This document shows, one piece after another, positions 43,801-57,600 of a DNA stretch of 64,000 nucleotides. The translations under genes and the position numbers were made by a program. Within the stretch, counting starts at the first letter, position 1. The number at the start of each line of letters is the position of its first letter. The notes below the pieces were generated by a model that was given only the letters and a program-made list of their open reading frames with translations, ran no database searches and had not been told where the DNA came from. The DNA comes from Brachionus manjavacas (lineage: Eukaryota; Rotifera; Eurotatoria; Ploima; Brachionidae), in contig JAHQIY010000036.1 in NCBI GenBank assembly GCA_019054805.1, forward strand, positions 248,001-312,000. Reading direction: 5' to 3'.

Positions 43801-46559
43801 CACATTGAAATAGCCATAAAAAAATATCAACTAAAAATTTTACATTCATATGCTCTACGACTAAAAATGTAGTTTATTGATAAATAATATTGATTTTAAG
43901 CCAAAAATATTTCAAATCTATTCAGATATTTAAAGTAAGAATAAAATATGAAAATGAATCGAATCCATAAATAAATTAAAATAGCCGATTCCATTTCGTC
44001 TTCAAAATGAAACATTAGCATAATAATGTGATCATTGTGAAGCTTTTAACATTACTTGAAAAAATTTTTAATTATTAATTTAATTTTTAGTACTTTTTTG
44101 ATTCTAAATTTGTAATATTCCTTTGCTATTTTTTTGAGCGGATTTTTTATTCCGACATTTCTTCTTAAAAAAAACATTCACATTCATTTTGATCCATGCT
44201 TGACCTCTTGATCAAAAATTTCGCCACTCGTGAATTTCTTCATTCCTAAGATTGACATTTTTTGTCTCTGTTGATATTATTGTTGATAAATTGTTGATAT
44301 ACTAACATAAACATTTTTATATCAATAATTAAATCAAGAAAAAATTTTAGCTTGAATTATTAATGTTTTATCTAGCCTAAAAATTGTACGATTTGATTTA
44401 CTTTTGTAAACTTTTGTTTATACGTGTTGTGTTTTTTTACAAAAGACAGCAATATATAAATCAACAATGAATAATAAAAAATTTAAATAGGAAGATATTT
44501 AATTAACTTATTTATGATAAAGTATTTCTAAATTGAGTATTTGATATGAATTTAAACATTTTAGTGACTGTAGATCCAATTCTGTCACGCTTCAATATAC
44601 TTACTGAAAGGTTTCAAATAATTCTGGATAATAAAATAATTGTAAAAACGAGTACTGTTTAGAATTAAATTAATAAAATGGATGCCACTTTTTATAAACA
44701 TTTTGAAAAAAAAAGTATTTTCAACTTTTACGAATATTTTAATTTTTGAATTATATATTCTACTTGTCCATTTATAAACAAAAATATTTTATTAAAATTT
44801 TAAAACTATTCAAAAGTTAATTTAGAAATGGCAAATGTTGAAATTATTCGAATATTTTTTAAATGAACATTTTGAACGTAAGCCATTATTTAAAATTAAG
44901 GTAGACTAAAAACTCGAATATTCAATCTATAAAAATTGAGTTAAAAAATAATTTGCTTTTATTTACATATTAATTAAACAATTAAATACTTAAGTTCGGA
45001 AATTTAATTTAAAGATTCAGTTGAGTAGAATATTAAAACAAAATTTAAAAAAAAGCAACAAATTATAAATTTTCTAAATGAAAATTTTAGCTTTATGTGT
45101 TTAAAAAATAAAAACAAAAATTAAAACAAATATTACGATTGTGAATGCTTCATAAAAAATAAGAATTTTAATTGTTGTTTTTTTAATCATTTTAAAAAAG
45201 CGATTTTATACGAAAAAAAAATATCAAACCAACTTGGATGGATGAGGATCTACAATTAGAAATACAAGAAAATTATATATCTAATCCAAAAGCACAAACT
45301 AGCAAGTAGTTATAAAAAAATAGGATAAAGAATATGTATGTGGTCATAATTCCTTGTTTTAAAAAGTAAAATGTTGCGCTTAATTAAACTAATAATTATG
45401 TTTTAGAATGAACAAATTTTTTTAATTAGTAAAAACATTCCACGATACATTTAAACTAACAAAATATTCACTCTCAACTAAAAAACCAACAAAAATATAC
45501 ATTATGAATAAACCCAAATGGTTGTATCAATAAATACATTCAAGAATAAGAAAAAGATTTGAAACTCGTCATATATTAAATTAGGGCGATAGATAACATT
45601 TTTTGATAGAAATTTTTGAAAATTAATTTTGAAATGAGTGATTTTCAGCTTAAACACATAAGCTCATGACACACCATATTAGAATACGAATTATCAAAAT
45701 AAAAGAAAAACCTTATTCCAAATATTACTCCTTACGAGAGAAAAGTCTAAACCAGTGTCTCTTAATTTTTGATTTCAATTCATAATTAAAATTTGCATTT
45801 AAAATATAATTTATTCATTCTAACCCATTCGCTAGGATGAATGACTTTGATCTATTCTAAATTGCCATAGACGATTCACTCAAATTATCTAAATAAATAA
45901 AATACAAAATTAATAATATTATCTTAAAGTGTGATTCAAATAGATTTAGATTTTGAGGCTGTTGAACTAAAAAAGCTTAATTCGACCACTACATTCTCAT
46001 TTCTATTTATTCCAGATAAGAACAAGAGGTTTGTGACCTCATTCAAAAGTACGATGAATAAAATTGAACATATCAGAGAAATAAAAACTTGTTTTGTTAA
46101 TTAATAAAATATAAGCTCAATTAGATTATTTTTTTAAGAGAACACTTTTAAGAGATAATAAATGAATAAAAAAACTATGAAAAAGATAATAAAATTTAAA
46201 GATTTTTATCCAAAGGGGGTTGAGCTCATATTTTTCCATATTCCAAAGAATTTTGAAAGAATCCAATTTATTAAGTAAAGCTAGAAATTTACCATCTATT
46301 TGATCGGCTTGGATATAAATAGATTATTTGATTTGAATCTGATTGAGAAAAAAAAATTTGTTAAATAATAGTTAAAAAATTTTGGTTTTTTAAATTAACT
46401 TATTTAACTTGTTCTATTAATAAAGCATTATTCTGAAAAATTAAAACAAATAGTAATTATGTTCACAGTCAAATTTTTTTTAAAGACTATTACCAAATAG
46501 TTACTAGTCAAGTTAAACAGATGTGTATTTTGTGATCGCTTTAGAATCGTTTTATGGAG

Positions 46560-47349
46560 AATTATTTTTGGCGAAGGAAAATTAATGATCCAAATTTATT
46601 AAAATCCAATTTTAGCTTTATTAAAAATATTAATTTTTTTACTAGTTTTATCTAAACTAACTTCAATAGTCTCATCCATATGAATATCAATTATATCATT
46701 ATTTAAATTATTATCTTCCTGTTTGTCATAAACTTTTGAATATTCTTTTTAATCAGAAAAAAGTTTTTTCTTAATCCATGATAGATTGAGTATCATCTTT
46801 TAGATTCATTTTCTGATTGATAATTTAAAGAGAGATTTTTTTTTTTAATTTAAAATTGTTTATTACCACAAAACATGAAGATTTCCCAAATTTTGATACA
46901 CATCTCCCGACTCTTTGTAAAACGAATTTATTAAATCTATACGTGATTTACAATTATTAAAAAAAAATTCAATTTTTTTATAAATAAATATTTTTATTTA
47001 TTTTTTAAATTTTAAAATCATTTAGAAATTCAAGTTTTAAGAATTAATCAATTTTTAGATATTTTTGAGAACTATGCTTAAATAAACTTAAAAGCCCATA
47101 TATCTTTTTAGCTTTATATTTAGTAAACATAGATTGAAAAGATTTTGGAATTGTTAAATGTGCTATGCAGTCAAATGACCACGATATTTGGTCACATTTA
47201 AAAATTTTAGTCAAATTAATAACTTCAAAAAATTTAAAATTTGTACTTTTTTTTATGAATTTGAAATTCACCTTACATTTTGAGGAGCAAATAACAAGTA
47301 TCAATAATCTAAAAATAATGTTTTTTTTCTCTGAAAAACAGACACACAA
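46560..47349 (-). pseudogene. Possible decayed coding region, unknown
   Basis: Minus-strand pieces look protein-like but lie in different frames: CDQISWSFDCIAHLTIPKSF then QSMFTKYKAKKIYGLLSLFK (about 47230-47080), FYKESGDVYQNLGNLHVLW (about 46925-46870) and EYSKVYDKQEDNNLNNDIID then IHMDETIEVSLDKTSKK (about 46745-46630). No family recognised, and chance cannot be excluded. Confidence 0.25.
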
Positions 47350-50300
47350 AACCGGATCAAGATATTGAATAAAGCTTAATTATCTTTTGACATTATAAAT
47401 TTTTATTTTAGGAAATATAATGATTGAAAGAAAACCATGATTCAGTCTTTTATCGATTAATTCATGTGACCATAATTACTATTAGTGACAATTCACAGCT
47501 AATCGCATGCAAGCGTATATTTTAATTCTTGCAGAAATTTCAAATTACAAAATATGATTTTTAGATATTAAAATTAATCTTTGAACAAATTTAAATAATT
47601 CAAATGTATCATGCATGCTATGTAGGATTACAAAATCAAAGAAAAATTAAAAAAACATATTTTCTCAATCGTTTGAATTGAAACAATATTTTAAGTTGAT
47701 AATATTAAATTAAAAATTAATTGAGAAATTATTTTCGAGAGATATTAATTTAAAAAAGTAAAGTTTTTTTTCAATTTTAACTTTAAAATTTTATTTACAG
47801 ACTCAATTAACTCTTTAAGTTTAAAATTTTAAATTCTAAATTACAACTATTCAATCCAAAACAATAGAGCTGCTTAAAACAGAGTTTTTTCTCGCTTCTT
47901 ACGTCTTTCGACGCTATTACTTAAAAAAAAAATTAGTGCTGAATTTTTTGTTTAATTTTAATCAAGGTATGCACTGATTATGCTTATCTTAAAAAAATAT
48001 TTGAAATGAAAATTTTTTTAAAATAAATTAATTTTAATGAAAATTACAATAATAATAATAATGGTTTATTAGTAAATGAAAATGGCTCCAAATCTATTTT
48101 AAATTTTAACAAAATTTATTACATTTTTGGACTTTTTGAAGAAAGCTATTGATTTTTCAATTTTTATTCTAAATGTTTTTTTTTAAATAGGTTGTTAGTT
48201 ACAATTGGGCATAAACCGTTTGTAATCTTAATTAATTCTTGATTTAAATTCGATTTAAATTCTTGATTTTCTATTATTTTCTCCTACTTAAAATGCTGTT
48301 GACTTTTTTGTACTTTTTTTTACTTTTATTTTTAATTCTTAAGAACTTATAGTGGCTTTTTTGTGGAATTTTTAAATTTTTTCATATCTATGTTGAGTGC
48401 TTTTATCTTTGTTATTTGCTTTTAAAATACAATTATCTTTTGTGATAATATTTCAATCATTTAAAAAAAAAAAACTATCATTATACTTTATTTTAAATAA
48501 AGTCTTTATCCATCTTTCAGTGAACAAGCAATTCGATTCCTCTTCAGAATCTTAAGAGCTAAAAAACTAACATCACTCAGCTTCATATTAGTTTTTGTTT
48601 GTAAAATGCCATTCTCTAAGGAAGTGAATTATGGATTTAAAAAGGTGACAATCAAAAGGATACAGTTGCAGACTTTAAGCTATTTGAGTGTTATATAAGG
48701 CTTAGCGTCATCTAGAAGAAGCATACCAAGTTTTCGGCCCACCAAAATAAGACATATTCTTGTAGATTCATCCTTTCTAACCATCATTATAATTTTAGAA
48801 AATAAATCCATTTCTTATCAAAAGTAATGATCCGTCTGAAATACCGTTCATCACGTAGATTTTCAAGTATCTTTATACAATTTAAATACGTTTTAATTTA
48901 AAATTTAAAAAGTGTTCCACATTTTTTTTAGATTGTTTTAAAATAATCAATTCAATTTAAATTTATTTTAATTTTTTGGATCAACTTAAGGTGACGAGAT
49001 ATCGTAGATTGTAATGTGTAAATGTCAATTTAATAACTGAGGAGTACTAAGCCCAGGATTGATCTCAACAGTCACAGAGTGTTCTGGCCGAAGCAGACTG
49101 GTATTTTAGACCTTTCTACCTTCGATAATTGGCATTAGCCCCGTTAAACCAATCTTGTAACTTTGTTGCTTTACTTTTCTGATGTAGTTAGGCCTTTTTT
49201 CCAACATTTGCGAAACTGAACCAAATTTTTTTTTAAATCTTTAACCAAATATTTATTTATTTTGTAAACATTTTTAGATTCAAAGAAATTAAAAATTAGA
49301 CATATCATTTGAAGGACATACTTTTTTTTTTTAATTTGACATATAAAATGATTTCAAATTTTAGAATTTCAAAAGAGCTAGAATCATAAATATCTAACCA
49401 TTTTAATTATTTATGACTCACAATTTTAAATGCATTTTATAACTTATCCTGATATAAACTTCTAGTACTAAATATAAAACTTAAAAGCGTTTCTTAAAAA
49501 ATTGATCGCCATTTTTTTAAATAATAAATTATAGGCTCAGTAAATTTTATTATAAATTTTATTAATTGAACGAAAGGATTTGATTTTTTTGGAACATCAA
49601 AGTTTATGCTAATTTATGATATTGTTAAAGAATTGTGAGTTTTTCAATAAGATCAAAATTATTAAAAAAAATGTAATGAATTTTTACAACAGTCAAATGT
49701 TTACTAATTTTTAAACTTTGTTTATTTAATATTTGATTCATGCTCAAGACTATTCATCCACTTTATTAATTGATATCTTTGTTTTTTTTAATATTCATTT
49801 CTTCCAGGGATTTAGTTTATTAATCTTAAAAATTATAATCTTTGTATTACATTTAGAATTTAATACAACATAATTTATGATATTTGAAAAAACAAGTCAG
49901 CAGTTAAAATTTTACTGGATACTAATACCTAAAATCTCAGCAATTATGCAAATTTGTATTTATGCATTTTTTGCTTTACTAGTTAAATCTAGTTAGAGAA
50001 TTAAAAAATTAAAATAATCGATTTTACTTGATTTGTATTTGTTTTTAGTTTTTTATTATATATGAAATAATATTTATTTAAACTTGAAATGATCATATTG
50101 GTTTAATCCAGAGCAATACACATTCAGATTTATTATTTATTATATTTTAATATGATCTTCTTAGCTTTAAAGCAATCACGAAATTCTAGAAAATACATCT
50201 AAGTGTTAATTATTTTGAAATTGTAAAAGAGTCTTGTATTTATTTCTTTTCTTTTTTGTTCGAAAATTATATCAATCAGCTTATAGAAACAATTTGTTAA

Positions 50301-51618
50301 AATTAAGTTAAAATTTAAGAATAGTTTTTTTGTTAAATTGAATAGTGATTACCAAATTGTTGAAATTTTATTTAAAAACAAATGAATATTTATTTAACTT
50401 GAAATTCATTAGCATGCCAATAATTTTTTTGTCTCTTCGAACGAATTATGAAATAATTTAATTATTGAAATCGAAAATAGAAATCTTGATTGTTGAATCA
50501 ATATTATAAAATACAAATTTATAGCTATAATTTGTATCCTAGAAATGGAGATTGGTATTTTTTCCTAGATAATTTCTTTTATTTTCATAGTTTTCAAAAC
50601 ACATATTATAAAAAAATTAAGCATAATCATAATCAAATTTTTCACTTTATTAGAACAGAGTATTAGAGTTTCTGTTAATAAATGAAAAAAAAAATTAAAT
50701 AAAACTCAGATTCAAATAAAAATTCGTCTATTATAAGTTTTTTTTTTGTTAATTTATTAAATATGTCATTATCACTTTAGATTTATCTGTTATTTTTGCA
50801 GTTCTCTATCGATAAAATTTAATTCATTTAATGTCTTTTAAAAAGTTTTTTGTCAAATTCACAGAAATTGATCCTATCACTCAAAGCTGATAATATTTTG
50901 CATATTTCTATGAATTGACTAATTTGAAGTTTTTTTTTTTTTTTATTTAGCTATTAATGCCTTTTTTTAATCATAAATTGTAGTTCAATTCCTTATTTAA
51001 AGTTAAACCTCATCAAATCTTCGAATCTCAGAAACAGAAAGTTAAAGCCATTTAAAAAGTGCGATTCAGTTATTCATTTAATCTTGTGAATGCAGTTTTT
51101 TTTTAAATGTGCTTTGTTAATCAAAGATTTAATTAAAACGTTTTAATTTAAAAATATTTTATATTATTCAATTCACTTGTGATTAGATAGAAAAGAACTA
51201 TTTTTTCAATTTTTAGAATCAAAGTTTATATCAATTCAATATTTGGTGATCATATTCCAAGTTAAACAAGCCAAATAGTTTTGAATCATCTTTTAAACAG
51301 CAATAATCAATCGGAGTAACACAACCGAATAATATTTCACGATAGAATAACATAGCAAAATTTTAGAAAATTTATTTAAAAAACTATAAAAAGCATAAAT
51401 ATTTAACTAACAATATCATAACTCCTTGTTATCATGTTTATGTCATGAAAATTTAATTACAGTTTTTCACATTTGAAAATTTTGGTTCAAATAATTTAGA
51501 TTTGTATAAAACAATGCTAGGAGCTATAATTTGCAGTTTTGTTTGCTTTATCAAAAAAAACTTAGTTAAATCGATGTAGAAAAAGGAAAACTTTAAAAAA
51601 ACTGTTAAAAAAATCGAT

Positions 51619-54600
51619 ATGATGGTTCTAAATACGGAATGGACTCAATTGGAAATAGTTGAACTACTTAACGAGTTACCGTCACAAAATTTAGATGACA
51701 TAACCAGTTCAACAGCAGGAAATGGTGGATTTGGCTTCGGTATCACTGGAAATAAAAGTACTGGAGTTGTTGTCAAAGTAATTACACCAGGAGGTAGCGC
51801 TGCTAAAGTATGAAATATAAATAAATTTTATATTTTTGTGTTTTTGACATTCTTGTTATATCATTTTTATTAATCTATTTTCTATTGAATTTGTCTCGTA
51901 ATTACCTAAATGTCAATCATTGGGTCTTTAAATTTCATTTGCTTCAGTTATATTTAATTAAAAGGGTGCATGGTGTAATTGGAAAGTTTTTGGTTAAAAA
52001 AATTCAGATTTTTTGAATTTTAATAAAAAAAATTCTGTAAAAGGATTAGATTCTTAAAAAATAATCAATTGAATGTTTATTTCTAAACACAATTAAAACG
52101 ATGCTTGAAAATTGTTTATCCTTATATTAAAAAATCAATATTTCTGATTATATTTCTATAAAGAATTTATTATAAAATATAATTATTTGTTTAGAAAATT
52201 ATATTTATTTTTGGCTAAATTTTTTACCATAATTCACAAGCTCTAAATTTTTTTAATCAAAACCTTCCCCAATCCATTCAATTTTACCACGCTTTATTTA
52301 TTCTGAAATCCGAGACGATACTCACTTCAAAAACAGCTTCCAATTTTATAATTAATTTTTGTTTGGTGAAAAAATAAAAATTTTTATCAAGGCATTCTAG
52401 AATTTTTAAAGAGGCTGACTAAAATAATCAGGGCTATTTTGTTTCCAAATTTTCTAATTTAAGATTTTCTAATTTTTAAAAAATATTACATTTTTTAAAC
52501 ACATTGTTTAACTATCACATTAATAACTTATTATTTTTACCATAAATCAAACATGATTTAAATTGGATTCGTGAAGGCTTTTGATAAAATTAAGTTTAAA
52601 TAATTTATTAACAAAAAAATGTCATTTCGCTATATCTAATCTTTCAAAAATGCCTATTTATAAAGTGCTCTAACTTTTTATAAAGATGAGCTAGAAAATG
52701 TTTAAGACAGTCAAGCATTAACAGTTCAAGTCAAACATAACAAAAAAATGAAATACCTTCACAAAAAATATGAATCAACTATTTCTCATTATAATTATTG
52801 TTTTCATTATTATTTTATAAGTTTAAAAGTTATGAAAATGTTAAATTGAACAAATTTCAGAACTTATTTATAAAATAACTCTTAAATTAAAAAGATAGTT
52901 TCGTCCCAAAAAATCTTTTTTTTTTCCCTTCAAAGCTAAACTTACGGCTCTAAATCAAAATAGCTATTATTAAAAGGAAAAAATATATAAACGCCATGTC
53001 AATAATTAAATCTTCATTTAAAATCAATATTGATTATTGCATTAAAATTGAGCGACGTCCGGGGCGGAACCCTTTTTTAGGCATTTGGGTTACAAATTAA
53101 TAATTAAACTTTTTATGAATTAAAATCTTAAATTTAATTATCCATATGACGATTTTATTTATTTTCATATGAAAATTTAACTATTAATTTGACGAGTTGA
53201 TATGAATCCTTTTTAAAACAGCTAATTTTGCTATGCTTTTTTCCTATTAATTGTTATATTAAATTAGCAATAATCAAAATAGCCACCAACAAAAACTAAG
53301 AACAAACAACCATGTGGAAGCTTGGCGCATGGCTTTTTCAGTTTGTTAAAAATTTGAATTTTTCAATTTTTTTGTATTAAAGAGATCGTTGAATAAGCAT
53401 TCACTAGTTTATTCTTATTCAGATAAAAAAAATATTAATTGATTTATGTTTACTTTTAAAATATTGGTTTTCATTAAAATAATTTAAGACTCATACTTGA
53501 CATTAAATAATAGATTGGCTATTTTGAATAAATTAAATTTTGTCATGTAGCTTTTTTTATGGCTATTTTAATTCAAAAAAAATCAGATAAAACTTTAGGG
53601 GTTGTGAAGTTCGTTTCAATTCGATCATTTGAATTCAGAAAAACTTGAATAACTTTTTTACTAAAAGAGATAATTTAGTTCTGTAAAATGCTTAATGGTT
53701 AAGCAACTTTGCTTAATCCAAAAATATATGTCTGCAAAAACTCTGCAATGTAATTGCACACTTGATTGGAATACTTTTAAATGGGCTGCAAAATGCAGAA
53801 AATTGCAGAGTATTTTGCAGACTTTTTTTACAGCATTAAGCAAATTTGCTTATAATTAAGCATTTTACAGAACTGAATTATCTCATTTAGTAAAAAGTTA
53901 TTCAAGTTTTTCTGAATTGAAATGATCGAATTGAAACGAACTTCACAACCCCAAAACTTTAGCTATTTTGCCAAGTGCTATTTTGAATCTTCCCCAAAGT
54001 GACCGAAAAAATTTATCTTTCAAATTTTATAAAAATAAATTGAGTTTTTCCTTAATTTTGGTTTTACTAATAAAAACATATTTGACACACAGAATGAATT
54101 TTGAGCATTGAGAAAAAAAATCGTAGGTTTTTTATTTGTTTTGTACAGTTCTGTTGAGCTGAATTTCACAAAAAACTCTTGAAGATTATTAAAAGATGTA
54201 GAAAAGATAAGTTATAAATGAGTGATAAGAAATATTAATTTTAAATAATTATTGTTGTCTAAGTTCAGAAAAAATTTGATCGTTCTTAATTGATTTTTCA
54301 AAAATTAAAATATTGCAAACCCATCACTCTTGGCATTAAAATGTTGACAATGAAGTTGACTCGGGTTGCAAAATTGCTAAGCGTTTGTTATTTTGTTAGA
54401 GCCATTTTTTTAGAACCAAAGGAAAACGATAAGAATTCTGATAAATTCAATTCATTAAAAAGAAAAAAAAGAATCGTATACTTTCAAAATGTTAAAAGAA
54501 AAACAATTTTAGAAAAATGCAACCAGGGAATTTCAAAAAGTATTTAATCAAAGGCTTATGCTAAAACAAATATTCATTTTTTATACAAGAATGTAGAGAT

Positions 54601-57600
54601 TTTAATTCTCTACAAAACGGTATGCAAAAAGTTTTTAAATTATAAATTAGAGAATTTTACCAAAAAAATACATTTTTAGTTATTTTTTAAAATTTTTCAG
54701 CTATGAGCTTAACAAAAAAAAGATCTAGGAGACAATTTATTTTTCTGCAATAATGCTTAGCCTATTCTCTTTCATATAATTAGTGGTCGAAAGGTCAAGG
54801 TCTAATCATTATCCTGGTAACATGTGGTCCGTTAACAGCAACTCTGGTATTGACTCGTTATTTCTAGTTTTACAAGTCAAAAACTAGGTCTTTTGGTGCA
54901 ACTGATAATTTTGCGTAAAAATATAATATTAATAAAATATATAATTTTGCGATAATTTGTCATTAAATTCTCTACAAAATGGTCGGTAGTGGGAAGTTTT
55001 TTGTTCGTGTTTTAGCATAAGCCTAATCAAATAGATCTTGGTGGAATAATTATTTTTTGGGTGAAACTGTGCTTCGAATTTGGGATTTTAAAGATTGAGA
55101 TTGAGACGAAATTAACTTTTTAAATTCTCTATCAGATTTTTTAGGCGCTGATGTTTACATTCAAGTGCAGGACTTGAGTGGTCGTGTGTCGTGTCATTTT
55201 CGTTTAATAAGAACATAAAAATAATAGCTTAATTTTGTGTTGAAAGGATGGACGTCTAAAGATAAATGATCAACTATTTCAAATTGGCAACATAAATGTT
55301 CGCGGTATGAATTCTGAACAAGTTGCTGCAGTTCTCAGGCAATCAGCTTTCCATGGTCAATATGTAAAATTTCTGGTTGCTCGTCCTGTTCATAACTCAG
55401 CGAGTGACGCCGAACTCATAGATTCAAATGAAATAATCGATTTAAATGAGGAGAAAACAAACAATGACGTGTTCAACATTGATCTACCGATCTCAAAGAG
55501 TCAGTGTTTTTTGATCAAAACCAACACAATCATGGACAAGCGGATTAATTTCAGAAATTTAATTACTCTCCAAAATCAAGACACAAGCAATGAACACTGT
55601 GATCTGAAAGAAGTCGCAAGCATAGAGCACAAAATAGATTCAGCGCATGGCAATACGCAAAATGTTATAAAAACTGATATCGACAAATCAATGAACGGAG
55701 AAGAGTTCGAACCAAAAGAGGTTCTATTCGACAATGATTACACAATTGAGTTTGCGCGAAGTTACGATCTTGATGATTTGAGAAGAAGTCCACTTGTTTA
55801 CGTCAACAAAGAGTTAAACCATTTCGGACTGGTCATAGAGAAAAAGCAAGAAAATTTCTTTATTCAAACTATTGACACACTCAAGAATAAATTCGAGGCG
55901 CCAGAAATTTATGATCAACTAACAGAAATAAATCAAACAGAATTGCTCAATATTGGCAATTGTAATTTTCTAGAAGAGAAAATAATTTCTTTTAAATTTT
56001 GCAAGAATTTTGAGTTAAAAGCTCACATGCTAGAACAAAAATGGCATCGCTATTTGACTAGCGAACAAGATAGCTGTTGTGAACATTGTGTGAATATGAC
56101 AAGTGGTGACTTGCTAATAATTGCCAGCCGCATTGACAAGACAAAATCGAAAAACATCGGCATCAGCCTAGAAGGCACCGTTGATCTAGACCACAACGGA
56201 ACGGAAAAATTTCCTCACCACTACATCCGCTCTATCATGCCAAATGGTCCTGTAGACACCACCGTAGACACAAAGTTTGCGATAGGCGACGAACTGCTAG
56301 AAATCGATTCGATCAAATTATATGCCACTAGCTATGTTGAACTTTTGGAGCATTTGAAAAATCTCAAAAATAAACAAATGATTCTAGTGTGCGCTCGGAG
56401 AAAGGCCACACACGACTCAAACAATAGTTGTGTGGCCAAGCACGAACAATTTTCAAATCTAGACTCGGCTCAAAGCTGTGATCGTCGTGTGAAAACTGAA
56501 AGTGATTTGGTCGCAAAAACAATCGATCAAAAGCCGCTTGCCAAACCAAAAGCTGCTACAAAAATATTAATTGAGACAAATGAACACAAGCACATGTGCG
56601 TGGACCAAGCGCCTTTTAAACCCAATCAGTTGTGCATTCGGTCACGATCTCTCGAGCTAAACGGTCTTACACTATGGAACAAAAAAATAACCTATATTAA
56701 TTTGATCAAAGGCCCCAACGGACTAGGATTCTCATTAATTGATTACCAAAATGACTGCTACAATCCTTTGTCAAAAACGATGATTGTGATCCGAGCTTTG
56801 GTTCCGGGCGGCGTAGCTCACATGGACGGCAGACTAATGCCCGGACAAAGACTGGTCACTATCAACGATCACATTTTGGATGATGACTTCATTTTGAACA
56901 ATGGCAATGACACGATGGTATCATCGTCCATTCACGATATCAAAAATGCCTTGTCATCCGGCTGTGTCTATAAAAATTTTCACATCAACTTATTGAGCTA
57001 TGCGGTAGACATTTTGAAAAATTTACCCATTGCAAAAGTAGTCTGCTTGGGCATTCAAAAGTCACTGCCCTATCCAGACGCAGAAATGTCAAGTGTGCAA
57101 AGTCAAGACGAAGATTTTTCTTTGTCCAGTCGCGTCGCTCAATTGTCCAACTTGAAACCTCATCAAGCCGACTTATCCATCCAGACAAAAAAAGAGCTGC
57201 ATTCACTCAAAATTGAGGGCAATGGTGCGCCCTGTGATCAGCAGTTAAATTCGCAACAAAAAATAGATGCGGTGCTGAGCGATGGACATGTCCTTTCGGT
57301 TAGGAACGTTTGTGCGCTTGAGAAAAAAATCAAATACGAATATAAGTATGGAATAGCTGCTACGTCCGCACCAGCGATTTTATCTCACGTTCAAACTGAT
57401 TGCGACAACCTTTTTTCTTTTTATTCGTCTTCGTCACAATTAAAGCTCAACACTCTGACTCTTTACAATCAAAAATTCAAGTCCAATTCCACTCTATTTC
57501 TAAATGACACAATTTCTAAATGCCATTCATGCAGAAATGATCTCAATGATTTCAATGATCTCAATGACTGCAAATATTTTGATGCAAATTCAAAACGTTG

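Larger units (their letters stand above)
38789..51618. other. Gene-poor region between GAS2L and the PATJ-like gene
   Basis: Divergent upstream space of two genes. Immediately upstream of the GAS2L start is a GAATGAAT-rich simple repeat (about 38812-38855). LINE fragments occur at 40284-40825. The PATJ first exons (L27 domain, PDZ1), if present, should lie here but I could not identify them. Slightly GC-richer patches at 48500-48790 and 49000-49200 have no recognised content. Confidence 0.45.

Noticed and set aside
43577-43849. 90-codon minus-strand frame
   Set aside because: Phe/Leu/Lys/Ile-rich composition expected from AT-rich non-coding DNA; no motif or splice context.
45215-45310. Short open stretch KPTWMDEDLQLEIQENYISN on the plus strand
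   Set aside because: Only about 27 codons before a stop, no splice context or homology recognised; not enough to call an exon.
49000-49200. GC-richer patch considered as a coding exon or element fragment
   Set aside because: No continuous frame, no inverted ends and no recognised motif on either strand.
54290-54547. 85-codon plus-strand frame in PATJ intron 1
   Set aside because: Ends at the MITE target duplication; Lys/Ile-rich; no splice sites joining it in frame to the PATJ exons.
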